Position numbers and translations under genes: made by a program | Notes under the pieces: model-generated | What the model saw: only the letters and a program-made list of their open reading frames with translations | Databases searched by the model: none | What the model was told of the DNA's origin: nothing | Shown: piece by piece, positions 8,704 to 16,889 of the stretch | Layout of the letters: every line of letters starts with the position of its first letter | How positions within the stretch are numbered: position 1 is the stretch's first letter | From: JAJCZZ01 sp964569085 | Lineage (GTDB): Bacteria > Gemmatimonadota > Gemmatimonadetes > Longimicrobiales > Gaopeijiaceae | Assembly (NCBI GenBank): GCA_964569085.1 | Contig: CAZMTA010000006.1 | Coordinates: 1 to 64,000 of the forward strand | Length of the DNA: 64,000 nucleotides | Direction of reading: 5' to 3'

Positions 8704-10635
8704 TCAGTCCAGGAGTTCGAGGTCCAGTTCTTCTACCGCCCGCTTGAGACGCGGTTCCTTGCGGAAGAGCTCGCGCATCGTGTCGTCTCGCACCGTGTCC
8801 CGGGAGACCCGCTCCGGGACGTCGGCGGGGAGCTCGGCCTCGACCACCCGGATCTCGGGGGTGCGGCCCAGCCAGGGGGCCAGCGCGCGCGCGATCTCGG
8901 CCCGCACCACCCGCTGGCTCAGGCGCTCGTGGGCCGGCCCGGCCAGGAGCGCGATCTCCAGGGAGCCGTCCCCGGTCTCCCGGACGCGGGCGGCGCGCAG
9001 GAAGGCCGAGAGGCCCCCGGGCACGTCGCTCCCCGAGTCGAGCCAGCGGTTCCATGCCTCCTGGGCGTCGGCGGAGGAAGCCCCCGCCGGCGCGGAGTCG
9101 GCGGGACCGGGATCGTCCCCCGGAGCCGGGGGCGCGTCCGCGGGACCCTCGGGCGGAGCGCCTTCCGGCGCCGAGCCGTTGCGGCCAGGGGCGGGCTCCT
9201 CCGGAAGGGGCGCGGGCGCGGAGTCCACCGAGGTCGGCGCGGGCGCGGCGGCGGTCGGCCGCGAGGCGGTCGCCGCACCGGCCAGCGCCGGCTCCGGGCT
9301 CCGGGCCTCGGGGCCCCCACCGCCGCCCGCCGCCGGCGCCACCGGGGGCGCGCCGCCCCCGCCCGCGTCCGGAGAGCCGCCGGGGCCCTTCGCCGGGCCG
9401 GCGCCTCCGGAGGACGGGCCGGGTCCCTCCGGAGGGGTCGGCGGTGCCTCGGCGGGCCCCGCGCCGGCGCCGCCCTCGGAGGGAGGCGCGCCGCCCAGGG
9501 CGCGGATCAGGTCCTCCAGCGCCACGGTCCGGTCCATGTAGGTCAGGCGCAGGAGGAGCATCTCCACCAGCACCCGGGGGTTCGGGCTGCGCCGGAGGCT
9601 CCCGCTGCTCTCGAGCTCCGCGGCGGTGGAGAGCATGCGCACCAGGTCCGCGGGCTCGAAGGCCCGCGCCCGCTCCCGGAGCGCCTCCAGCACGTCCTCC
9701 CGCACGTCCAGCTCGGCGTCGGGGCTGAGGCGCAGCCGCAGCAGGGCCCGGAGGGTGTCCAGGAGGCCGTGGTAGAACTCCACCAGGTCGTAGCCGTCGT
9801 CCAGGAGGCCCTCGACCACGGTGAACACGTCCCCGTGTCGACCGTCGCGGATGACGTCCAGGAGCTCCACGTACCGCTCCTCCTCCACCAGGCCCAGGAC
9901 CCGGCGGACGGCCTCCAGGTCCACGTCGCCCCCCGAGAGGGAGAGGACCTGGTCCAGGAGGGAGAGCGCGTCGCGCATGCCGCCGTCGGCCTTCCGGCCG
10001 ATGATGCGGAGCGCCTCCTCCGGCGCCGACGTCGACTCCTGCTCCAGGACGTCGGTCAGGCGGCGCACGATGTCCGACACGCCGATGCGCCGGAAGTCGA
10101 AGCGCTGGCAGCGCGAGAGGATGGGGGCCGCCGCCTGCTGGATCTTCTGGGGCTCCGTGGTGGCGAACACGAAGATCACCCGCGGGGGCGGCTCCTCCAG
10201 GATCTTCAGGAGGGCGTTCCAGGCCTCGCGGGTGAGCATGTGGGCCTCGTCCACGATGTAGACCTTGAAGCGCCCCTCCTCGGAGGGAGCGTACATGGCC
10301 CGCTCGCGGAGGTCCCGGGCGTCGTCCACGCCGCGGTTGGACGCGGCGTCGATCTCCACCACGTCCAGGGCCGTGTGGCCGCCCCAGATGCGCCGGCAGC
10401 TCTCGCAGGTGCCGCAGGGCTCCCCCTCCTCCGTCCGGTCGGGACAGTTGAGGGCCATGGCCAGGACGCGGGCCAGGGTGGTCTTGCCCACCCCGCGAGG
10501 TCCGCAGAAGAGGTAGGCGTGGCTGACCCGATCGCCCGCCACGGCGCGCCGGAGCGTCTCCGAGACGTGCTCCTGGACGGCTACGTCCCGGAAGCTGCGG
10601 GGACGGTACTTTCTGGCGAGCGCGGTGTGGGACAA
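8704..10635 (-). CDS. dnaX: DNA polymerase III subunit gamma/tau
   Basis: This clamp-loader ATPase has 643 residues. It has Walker A 'GPRGVGKTT', a zinc module (C-x8-C-x2-C-x2-C after 'ALNC'), Walker B 'VDEAHML', and 'LLKILEEPP'. A low-complexity Pro/Ala/Gly linker spans about residues 390-530, and a C-terminal domain of about 110 residues follows, as in tau. I found no A-rich slippery site, so there is no sign of the E. coli-type frameshift to gamma. The only start compatible with the conserved N-terminus 'SHTALARKYRPRSF' is TTG at 10635. The SRP RNA gene lies just upstream. Confidence 0.95.
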   Translation of the reverse strand: MSHTALARKYRPRSFRDVAVQEHVSETLRRAVAGDRVSHAYLFCGPRGVGKTTLARVLAMALNCPDRTEEGEPCGTCESCRRIWGGHTALDVVEIDAASNRGVDDARDLRERAMYAPSEEGRFKVYIVDEAHMLTREAWNALLKILEEPPPRVIFVFATTEPQKIQQAAAPILSRCQRFDFRRIGVSDIVRRLTDVLEQESTSAPEEALRIIGRKADGGMRDALSLLDQVLSLSGGDVDLEAVRRVLGLVEEERYVELLDVIRDGRHGDVFTVVEGLLDDGYDLVEFYHGLLDTLRALLRLRLSPDAELDVREDVLEALRERARAFEPADLVRMLSTAAELESSGSLRRSPNPRVLVEMLLLRLTYMDRTVALEDLIRALGGAPPSEGGAGAGPAEAPPTPPEGPGPSSGGAGPAKGPGGSPDAGGGGAPPVAPAAGGGGGPEARSPEPALAGAATASRPTAAAPAPTSVDSAPAPLPEEPAPGRNGSAPEGAPPEGPADAPPAPGDDPGPADSAPAGASSADAQEAWNRWLDSGSDVPGGLSAFLRAARVRETGDGSLEIALLAGPAHERLSQRVVRAEIARALAPWLGRTPEIRVVEAELPADVPERVSRDTVRDDTMRELFRKEPRLKRAVEELDLELLD

Positions 10636-10703
10636 AGACTTACGGGCTCGAGGACCAGCCGGTTCTGACCCCGGTCCATGCCCGGGGGGGCTGACGAGGG
10701 GTC

Positions 10704-10809
10704 AAAAAAATGCCCCAGGCTACCCGCAGCAACGATCACCACACTTAGCGCTGCTACCTGCGGGGTCCTGACGCGATTCGCGAGCTTTCGCTCTGCGGAC
10801 CTGGGGCAC
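10704..10809 (-). ncRNA. ffs: signal recognition particle RNA, small (4.5S) bacterial type
   Basis: On the minus strand a perfect 8-bp terminal helix GCCCCAGG/CCTGGGGC encloses about 95 nt and is followed by a run of seven T, a natural terminator. The inside holds the SRP domain IV core: GTCAGG, then ACC...GGT around the apical loop, then AGCAGC, with CCGCAG/CTGCGG pairing below. This is the Ffh-binding RNA that directs membrane protein export. Its position directly upstream of dnaX is conserved in many bacteria. The apical loop reads CCGCA instead of the usual GNRA tetraloop. Ends are approximate. Confidence 0.88.
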
Positions 10810-10815
10810 GACTGG

Positions 10816-10844
10816 AAGCTACCGGACGCCTCCGGGCGGGTCAA
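10816..10844 (-). promoter_or_regulatory. sigma70-type promoter of the SRP RNA gene
   Basis: The minus strand carries TTGACC (10844-10839), a 17-nt spacer and TAGCTT (10821-10816). The -10 box ends 6 nt before the first base of the RNA's terminal helix. Spacing and position fit a housekeeping promoter for a stable RNA. Confidence 0.7.
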
Positions 10845-10868
10845 TGCGAGGGGGGGCTCCCGGCGCCG

Positions 10869-11261
10869 TCACGGCCACCCCGGGCGCCAGGCGTCGGGGA
10901 CGTGCTCCACCCGGGCTCCCAGGCCTCCGGGACGGAGCGTGACGGCCACCACGTCGAAGCGCACGTCGACGCCCTCGAGGCCGCGCACCGCCAGGAAGTG
11001 GGCCGCCACGGCCTCGATCTCCCGCCGCTTCCGCCACGTCACGGCGTCGAGGCCCGAGCCGTACGCCTCCCCGGCGCGGGTCTTCACCTCGACGAAGACC
11101 ACCAGGTCCCCGCGCCGGGCCACCAGGTCCACCTCCCGGCGGCCGAAGCGGTGGTTCCGCGCCAGGATCGTCCAGCCGCGGCGCTCGAGGTGCCGGGCGG
11201 CGTGGTGCTCGCCCCACCGGCCCAGGGAGTGGGCCCGGTTCGGCGAGGTGTAGATGGGCAT
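10869..11261 (-). CDS. yraN: YraN family (UPF0102) endonuclease-like protein
   Basis: This 130-residue protein has the YraN/UPF0102 pattern, a Holliday-junction-resolvase-like fold. 'GRWGEHHAARHLERRGW' is followed by 'ARNHRFGRREVDLVARRGDLVVFVEVKTR', which has the E-x9-D...E-x-K nuclease-like residues, and then a basic helix 'TWRKRREIEAVAAHFL'. The start is the ATG at 11261 (MPIYTSPN), because the frame upstream shows no family similarity. Its role in bacteria is poorly known; it is often near rnhB or rsmI. Here it sits between the DAHP synthase and SRP RNA genes. Confidence 0.88.
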   Translation of the reverse strand: MPIYTSPNRAHSLGRWGEHHAARHLERRGWTILARNHRFGRREVDLVARRGDLVVFVEVKTRAGEAYGSGLDAVTWRKRREIEAVAAHFLAVRGLEGVDVRFDVVAVTLRPGGLGARVEHVPDAWRPGWP

Positions 11262-11356
11262 GCCCCACGCTGCCCTCGGGGGCGGGGCGGGGCCATGGCG
11301 GGACGGGACGGGTCCGTCCCCAGGGGCGGCGCGTCCCCGGACGGTCGCGCCGGACC

Positions 11357-12409
11357 TCAGACCGAGCCCGCCACCTCCGCCGGGAGCGGCGGGGTGAGAC
11401 GCCGCCCGATGGCGTCGGCGATGATCTCGATCTGGCTCATGAGCTCGTCGAACTGGTCCGGGAAGAGGCTCTGGGCCCCGTCGGACATGGCCCGGTGCGG
11501 ATCGGGGTGGACCTCCACCATGAGGCCGTCGGCCCCGGCGGCGACCGCGGCCCGGGCCATGGGGATGACCTTGGAGCGGACGCCGGTCCCGTGGCTCGGA
11601 TCGGCGATGATGGGCAGGTGCGAGAGCGCCTGGACCACGGGGATGGCCGAGAGGTCCAGGAGGTTGCGGGTGTGGCTGTCGAAGCTCCGCACCCCGCGCT
11701 CGCAGAGGATGACGTCGTCGTTGCCCTCGCTGAGGACGTACTCGGCGGCCAGGAGGAGCTCGTCGATGGTGGCGCTCATCCCCCGCTTGAGGAGGACCGG
11801 CTTGCCCACCTGCCCCGCCCGGCGCAGGAGCGGGTAGTTCTGCATGTTGCGGGCGCCGATCTGGATGATGTCGGCGTGCTCCGCCACCAGGTCCACCCCG
11901 GCGGGATCGAGGGCCTCGGTCACGATCATGAGGCCGGTGGCCTCCCGGGCCTCCGCCAGGAGCTCGAGGCCCTCCAGGCCCAGCCCCTGGAAGGAGTACG
12001 GGGAGGTGCGGGGCTTGAAGGCGCCGCCCCGGAGGATGGTCACCCCCGACGCCCGGAGCCGGTGGGCGATGTCCAGGATCTGCTCCCGGCTCTCCACCGC
12101 GCACGGGCCGGCCATGAGGACGATGTCCTCGCCGCCCACCACGGTCCCGTTGGGCAGCTCGACCAGGGTGTCCTCCTCCTTCCACTCCCGGGAGACCTGC
12201 TTGTAGGGGTGGGTGACGGGGATCACCTCCAGCACCCCGTCCAGCCCCTCCAGGCGGGAGGAATCCACGCGCCCGTCGTTGCCGATGAGCCCCACCGCGG
12301 TGCGCTGCTCCCCGGGGATGGGACGGGCGTCGTAGCCCATGTCCTTGATGACGGCGACCACGCTCTCGATGTGCTCGGGCGCGGCGTTGTGCTTCATGAC
12401 GACGAGCAT
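11357..12409 (-). CDS. aroF: 3-deoxy-7-phosphoheptulonate synthase (DAHP synthase), with N-terminal regulatory domain
   Basis: The enzyme condenses phosphoenolpyruvate and erythrose 4-phosphate, the first step of the shikimate pathway. The 350-residue protein is the type I-beta form. An N-terminal ferredoxin-like domain (about residues 1-75) is the feedback-sensing module in Thermotoga, and the TIM barrel begins near 'MAGPCAVES' (100-107). 'GGAFKPRTSPYSFQG' (substrate binding), 'CERG' and 'IADPSHGTG' are intact. It stands alone here, without other aro genes. No attenuator or riboswitch was recognised in the 69 bp upstream. Confidence 0.93.
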   Translation of the reverse strand: MLVVMKHNAAPEHIESVVAVIKDMGYDARPIPGEQRTAVGLIGNDGRVDSSRLEGLDGVLEVIPVTHPYKQVSREWKEEDTLVELPNGTVVGGEDIVLMAGPCAVESREQILDIAHRLRASGVTILRGGAFKPRTSPYSFQGLGLEGLELLAEAREATGLMIVTEALDPAGVDLVAEHADIIQIGARNMQNYPLLRRAGQVGKPVLLKRGMSATIDELLLAAEYVLSEGNDDVILCERGVRSFDSHTRNLLDLSAIPVVQALSHLPIIADPSHGTGVRSKVIPMARAAVAAGADGLMVEVHPDPHRAMSDGAQSLFPDQFDELMSQIEIIADAIGRRLTPPLPAEVAGSV

Positions 12410-12478
12410 GACGGACTCGTGTTCGGAGGGGTGGAAGCAAGTGGGCCGGAGGAGCCGCGTGCGGGCGCCCTCCGGCGG

Positions 12479-13351
12479 CTAGTCAGGACCCTTCTGGGGG
12501 TCGGGAGTTCCGGGGTGCCGAAGCTCCGGGGCGCCCTCGCCGAGGAGCACGGTGGTGCCGTCCCGGGCCGGCTCCACGCGGCCGTCCCAGCCCGCGCGCA
12601 CGGCACGGGCCGCGTCCGCCGGCGTCTGGAGCGGGTAGACGTGGGTCAGGACGAGCAGCTTCGGCTCCATGATGCGGGCCATGGCGGCCACCGACGACGG
12701 CGACAGATGCTTGCCCTCCGGCGGCGGGTCCGGGAAGGCGCACTCGGAGATCACCACGTCGCAGCCCGCCAGGAAGGCCGCCACCTCGTCGGACGGGGCG
12801 GTGTCCCCGGTGTAGCCCACCGCCCGGCCCGCCCCCTCCCATCGCCACGCCAGCGAGGCGTCGGTGTGGGGGGTGGGGTGGCAGCGGAGGGTGAAGCCCC
12901 CGTCCGGGGGCGACCACTCGGCGGCGCCCCCCATCTCCAGGAGCTCGACGCGGAAGCCGGGCTCCATGAGGTGGTCGCCGAACGCGCCGGCCATGTGACC
13001 CTGGCGCCGGTAGAGCCCCGTGGGACCCAGCATGGTGAGCGGCTCGGACCGGGGCGGCCGCACCCCGTGCTCGAGGGCGAAGAACAGCCCCGGCAGGTCC
13101 CCGATGTGGTCCGTGTGGAAGTGGCTGAGGACCAGGTGGGTCAGCCGGTCCCACGGGACCCCGAAGGACTCCAGGGAGTGGAGGGTGCCCGGCCCGCAAT
13201 CCATGAGGATCCGGCCGCCGGGCCCCTCCAGGTAGTGGGCCGCGGAGCGCCGGTCGCCGTCGGGGAGCATGGTGCCGGAGCCCACCACCGTCAGGCGTAC
13301 GGTGCCCTCGGGGGACGACGTTCCGGACCGGTGCTGCGTCGCGGCGCCCAT
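12479..13351 (-). CDS. metallo-beta-lactamase fold hydrolase (RNase Z-like)
   Basis: This 290-residue hydrolase carries the MBL signature H77-x-H79-x-D81-H82 in 'LSHFHTDHIGDL', with later metal ligands in 'GYTGDTAPSDEV' and a C-terminal 'LLVLTHVYPL' histidine. The early 'GSGTMLPDGDRRSAAHYLE' and 'DCGPGTLHSL' segments resemble RNase Z/ElaC-related arylsulfatase-like hydrolases. The long RNase Z exosite arm is not obvious, so tRNA 3' processing is possible but unproven; a small-molecule hydrolase is equally likely. It follows smc by 16 nt. Confidence 0.8.
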   Translation of the reverse strand: MGAATQHRSGTSSPEGTVRLTVVGSGTMLPDGDRRSAAHYLEGPGGRILMDCGPGTLHSLESFGVPWDRLTHLVLSHFHTDHIGDLPGLFFALEHGVRPPRSEPLTMLGPTGLYRRQGHMAGAFGDHLMEPGFRVELLEMGGAAEWSPPDGGFTLRCHPTPHTDASLAWRWEGAGRAVGYTGDTAPSDEVAAFLAGCDVVISECAFPDPPPEGKHLSPSSVAAMARIMEPKLLVLTHVYPLQTPADAARAVRAGWDGRVEPARDGTTVLLGEGAPELRHPGTPDPQKGPD

Positions 13352-13367
13352 GGGTCGGCTCGGGGGC

Positions 13368-16300
13368 TCAGGCCATCCCGGCGGCCTGGAGCGCCTCCTG
13401 GAGCTTCACGCCGACGATGGTGCTCACCCCGGGCTCCTCCATGGTCACGCCGTAGATCCAGTCGGCGGCCTCGATGGTGCGGGGGTTGTGGGTGATGACC
13501 ACGAACTGGGTCTGGTCGCTGAAGTCCTGCAGGAGGCGGATGAAGCGCCCGATGTTGTTCTCGTCCAGCGGGGCGTCCACCTCGTCGAGCACGCAGAACG
13601 GGCTCGGCTTCACCAGGTAGATCCCGAAGAGGAGGGAGAGCGCCGTGAGCGCCCGCTCGCCCCCGGAGAGGAGGTCGATGCGCTGGGTCTTCTTCCCCCG
13701 GGGGGACGCGTGGATCTCCACCGCCGACTCCAGGGGGTCGTCGGGCTCCTGGAGCCAGATGTCGGCCTCGCCGCCCTCGAAGAGCCGCTGGTGCGTGCTT
13801 CGGAAGTTCTCCCGGATCTTCTCGAAGGTGTCCATGAAGAGGTCCGTGGCCGTCCGGTTGATCTCCCGGATGGCGGAGCGGAGGTCGTTCCTCGCCTGCA
13901 CGAGATCCTCGCGCTGCTCGGTCAGGAAGGCGAGGCGCTGGCTCTCCTCCTCGTGCTCCTCCACCGCCAGCATGTTCACCGGGCCCAGGCGGTCGAGCTT
14001 CACCACCAGCTCCTTCAGCTCGTCCTTCAGGTCCTCGGGGTCGCCCTCGACCTCCTCGCCCTCCTCCAGGAGCCGCTCCAGCGAGCGGCCCCACTCGCCC
14101 TCCAGGCGCTCGCGGATCCGCTCGATGCGGCCCTGGAGCTCCTGGCGCTCCAGCTCCAGGCCGTGGCGGCGGTCGGCGGCGGCCCGCTCGGCGGTGCGCA
14201 GCTCGCGGACCTGCTTCTCGGCGGCGGCCAGCGCGGTAGCGACCTCCTCCAGGGCCTGGTCCTTGGCCCGTACCGCCTCCTCGGCCTCGGTGCGCTGGCG
14301 GAAGAGCTTCTCGGTGACCTCGGCGCCCTCCTCCCGGATGCGGGCGGTCTCCGCCAGCTCCTCCTTCAGCCCCTGCTCCTCGGTGTCCAGGGCCGCCACG
14401 CGCTCGTGGGCCTGGGTCCGGGCCTGGACGACGCTCTCCAGCCGGTCGGTGATCCGGGCCAGGTCTCCCTCCAGGCGGGCCAGGTCCACGGCGATGCGGG
14501 CCTCCTCGGCCCGGGCCGTCTCCCACTCCTCCTGGACGGTCTCCAGGGCGGCGCGGGCCTCGTCTCGCTGGCCCTGGAGCCCCTCCTCCTCGCCCAGGAC
14601 GACGGTCCGGTCCTCCCGGGCCGTCTCGGCGCGCTCCAGGGCGCGGGCGCGGGCCGCCTTGGTGCCTTCGACCTGGCGGGCCAGCTCGTCCCGATGGCGC
14701 TCGAGGCGCGACTGCTGGTGGCTCTGGGCCTCCAGCTCGGCGGCCGCCTCGCGCTGGGCGTCCTCCGCCTCCCGCAGGCGAGCGCGGGCGGCCTCCACCG
14801 ACTCCTCGGCGGCGCGGACGGCCCCTTCGGCGGCCTCGAGGCGGGCGCGGGCCTCCTGGGCGCGGGCGCGGGCCTCCTCGTGCTCCCCGGCGAGGGCCTC
14901 CAGGCGCTCCTTCCGCTCCAGGAGGCCGGCGGCGCCCACCGGGTTCCCGATGCGGATGACGCCGGAGCGTTCCACGACGGTCCCCGAGGCGGCCACCCGC
15001 TCGCCGGCGTCGGGAGCGTCCAGGGCGTCGTCCGCCACCAGGCTCACGCCGTCCAGGAGGGCCCGCACCCACGGCGCGCCCTCTCCGGTGGCCTCGACCC
15101 GCTCCAGCAGCGACCCCGAGGCCGTGGACGCGGACCCGGGCACCCGGTCCAGGGAGAGGAGGATCAGCCCCCCGCCCCCGGACCACTCCTCGGCGAACCA
15201 GCGGCGGACGCGCCCCACGGCGGCTCCGTCCCGCACCACGAGGGCGCGGGCCATGGCGCCGAGGTAGGACTCCACCGCCCCGGCCAGCTCGGCGTCGGCG
15301 CGGAGGAAGTCGGCCAGGGGGCCCAGGACCGCGTCGTCGCCCAGCTCCAGGGCCGCCTTCACCACCGGCTCCACGCCCTCCCGGTCACGCTCGAGGCGCT
15401 CCAGCGCGTCCTTGCGGGCCGCCAGCGAGGCCGCCGCGTCGGTGAGGCGGCGCTCCTCGGCGCGGGCGGCCTCGAGCTCCTCCCGGGCGCGGGCCAGGTC
15501 GGTCCGGGCGGACTCGACGCCGGCCCGGGCCGATTCCACCCCGTCGGCCAGCTCCTGCATGCGCCCGGAGAAGAGGTCGCCCTGGGAGGCGATGTCCGAG
15601 GCGGCCTCGTCGGCCTCCTCCAGCTCCCGGGCCAGCCGCTCCAGGCGGCGCTCCAGCTCCGCGGCCTGGGCCTCGGCGGACTCGGCGTCGCCCTGGAGCT
15701 GCGCGCCCCGGCGGGCGAGCTCCCGCTCCCGGGACTCCACGCCCTCCACGCGCTGCCGTGCTTCCTGCAGGCGCTCCCGGACCTCGGCGGCGGTCCGCTT
15801 CCGCTCGTCGGCCACCTTCCGGAGCTCGTCGAGCTCGCCCTGGAGCCGGTCCCGGTCCTCCCCGAGGTCGCCGGCGTCGGTGTCGAGGCGCTCGGCCCGG
15901 GCCTGGGCGTCGGCGCGCTCCTCGCCGATCTGGCTGAGGCGGCGCTGGGCGTACGTGGCGCGCTCGTCGGCCACCGCCAGGTCGCGCTCCCAGCGCACCA
16001 GCTCCTCCCGGACCGCCTCGAGCCGCCCGGCCACCTCGGCGCGGGCGCGCTCGGCCTCCACCTCCCGGAGGCGGAGCTTCTCGTACTCGGCCTCGGCCGC
16101 CCCGAGCTCGGCCACCATGCCCTCGCCGGACTGGGTGTCCCCCTCCAGCTCCTTCTCCACCCGGGCCAGCCGCTCCTTCAGGGTGGTGAGCTGGTGACGG
16201 GCCACCGTCGCCTCGACGTCCAGGCGGCGCTTGCGGTACTCCAGGTAGCGCTCGGCCTTCCCCTTCTGGCGGGCCAGGGAGCGGACCTTGGTCTGCACCT

Positions 16301-16889
16301 CGGAGATCACGTCCTCCAGGCGCTGCAGGTCGAGCTCGGCGCGCTCCAGGCGGCGGGTGGCCGCCTTCCGGCGGTCCTTGTACTTCCCGATCCCGGCGGC
16401 CTCCTCGAAGAGCCCCCGGCGCTCGTCGGCCCGGTCCGAGAGGATCGCGTCGATCATCCGGTTCTCGATGATCGAGTAGGCGTTGGCGCCCAGGCCGGTG
16501 TCCCGGCAGAGGTCGACCACGTCCCGGAGGCGCACCGACGAGCGGTTGATGAAGTACTCGGAGCCGCCGTCGCGGAAGACCTGGCGGCCGATCTCCACCT
16601 CCTCGAAGGGCACGGGGAGGGCGCCGTCCTCGTTGCTCACCGTGAGCGACACGGAGCCGCGGTTCACGGGGCGGCGGTTCACCGAGCCCTGGAAGATGGC
16701 CTCCTCCATCTTGGCGCCCCGGATGGCCGTGGGCCGCTGCTCGCCCAGGACCCAGCGGATCGCGTCGCTGATGTTGGACTTGCCGCACCCGTTGGGGCCG
16801 ACGACGGCGGTGATCCCGCCGTGGAACTCGATCCGCGTGCTGTCCGCGAAGGACTTGAACCCGTGGACCTTGAGGGCCTTGAGCTTCAT
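13368..16889 (-). CDS. smc: chromosome segregation ATPase SMC
   Basis: The SMC subunit of the Smc-ScpAB condensin has 1173 residues, the full family length. The N-terminal head has 'FKSFADST' and Walker A GPNGCGKS at 31-38. Two long Glu/Arg-rich coiled coils flank a hinge at about residues 500-650. The C-terminal head has the signature 'LLSGGERALTALSLLF', Walker B 'CVLDEVDAPLDENN' and the D-loop. Its ATG overlaps the stop of the upstream pseudo-ParA/SPOR gene by 4 nt, so the two are translationally coupled. scpA and scpB are not in the window. Confidence 0.97.
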   Translation of the reverse strand: MKLKALKVHGFKSFADSTRIEFHGGITAVVGPNGCGKSNISDAIRWVLGEQRPTAIRGAKMEEAIFQGSVNRRPVNRGSVSLTVSNEDGALPVPFEEVEIGRQVFRDGGSEYFINRSSVRLRDVVDLCRDTGLGANAYSIIENRMIDAILSDRADERRGLFEEAAGIGKYKDRRKAATRRLERAELDLQRLEDVISEVQTKVRSLARQKGKAERYLEYRKRRLDVEATVARHQLTTLKERLARVEKELEGDTQSGEGMVAELGAAEAEYEKLRLREVEAERARAEVAGRLEAVREELVRWERDLAVADERATYAQRRLSQIGEERADAQARAERLDTDAGDLGEDRDRLQGELDELRKVADERKRTAAEVRERLQEARQRVEGVESRERELARRGAQLQGDAESAEAQAAELERRLERLARELEEADEAASDIASQGDLFSGRMQELADGVESARAGVESARTDLARAREELEAARAEERRLTDAAASLAARKDALERLERDREGVEPVVKAALELGDDAVLGPLADFLRADAELAGAVESYLGAMARALVVRDGAAVGRVRRWFAEEWSGGGGLILLSLDRVPGSASTASGSLLERVEATGEGAPWVRALLDGVSLVADDALDAPDAGERVAASGTVVERSGVIRIGNPVGAAGLLERKERLEALAGEHEEARARAQEARARLEAAEGAVRAAEESVEAARARLREAEDAQREAAAELEAQSHQQSRLERHRDELARQVEGTKAARARALERAETAREDRTVVLGEEEGLQGQRDEARAALETVQEEWETARAEEARIAVDLARLEGDLARITDRLESVVQARTQAHERVAALDTEEQGLKEELAETARIREEGAEVTEKLFRQRTEAEEAVRAKDQALEEVATALAAAEKQVRELRTAERAAADRRHGLELERQELQGRIERIRERLEGEWGRSLERLLEEGEEVEGDPEDLKDELKELVVKLDRLGPVNMLAVEEHEEESQRLAFLTEQREDLVQARNDLRSAIREINRTATDLFMDTFEKIRENFRSTHQRLFEGGEADIWLQEPDDPLESAVEIHASPRGKKTQRIDLLSGGERALTALSLLFGIYLVKPSPFCVLDEVDAPLDENNIGRFIRLLQDFSDQTQFVVITHNPRTIEAADWIYGVTMEEPGVSTIVGVKLQEALQAAGMA

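Noticed and set aside
9000..9500. Low-complexity stretch in dnaX as a possible frameshift site or repeat element
   Set aside because: It is a Pro/Ala/Gly linker typical of tau proteins. No A-rich slippery heptamer with a downstream hairpin was found.
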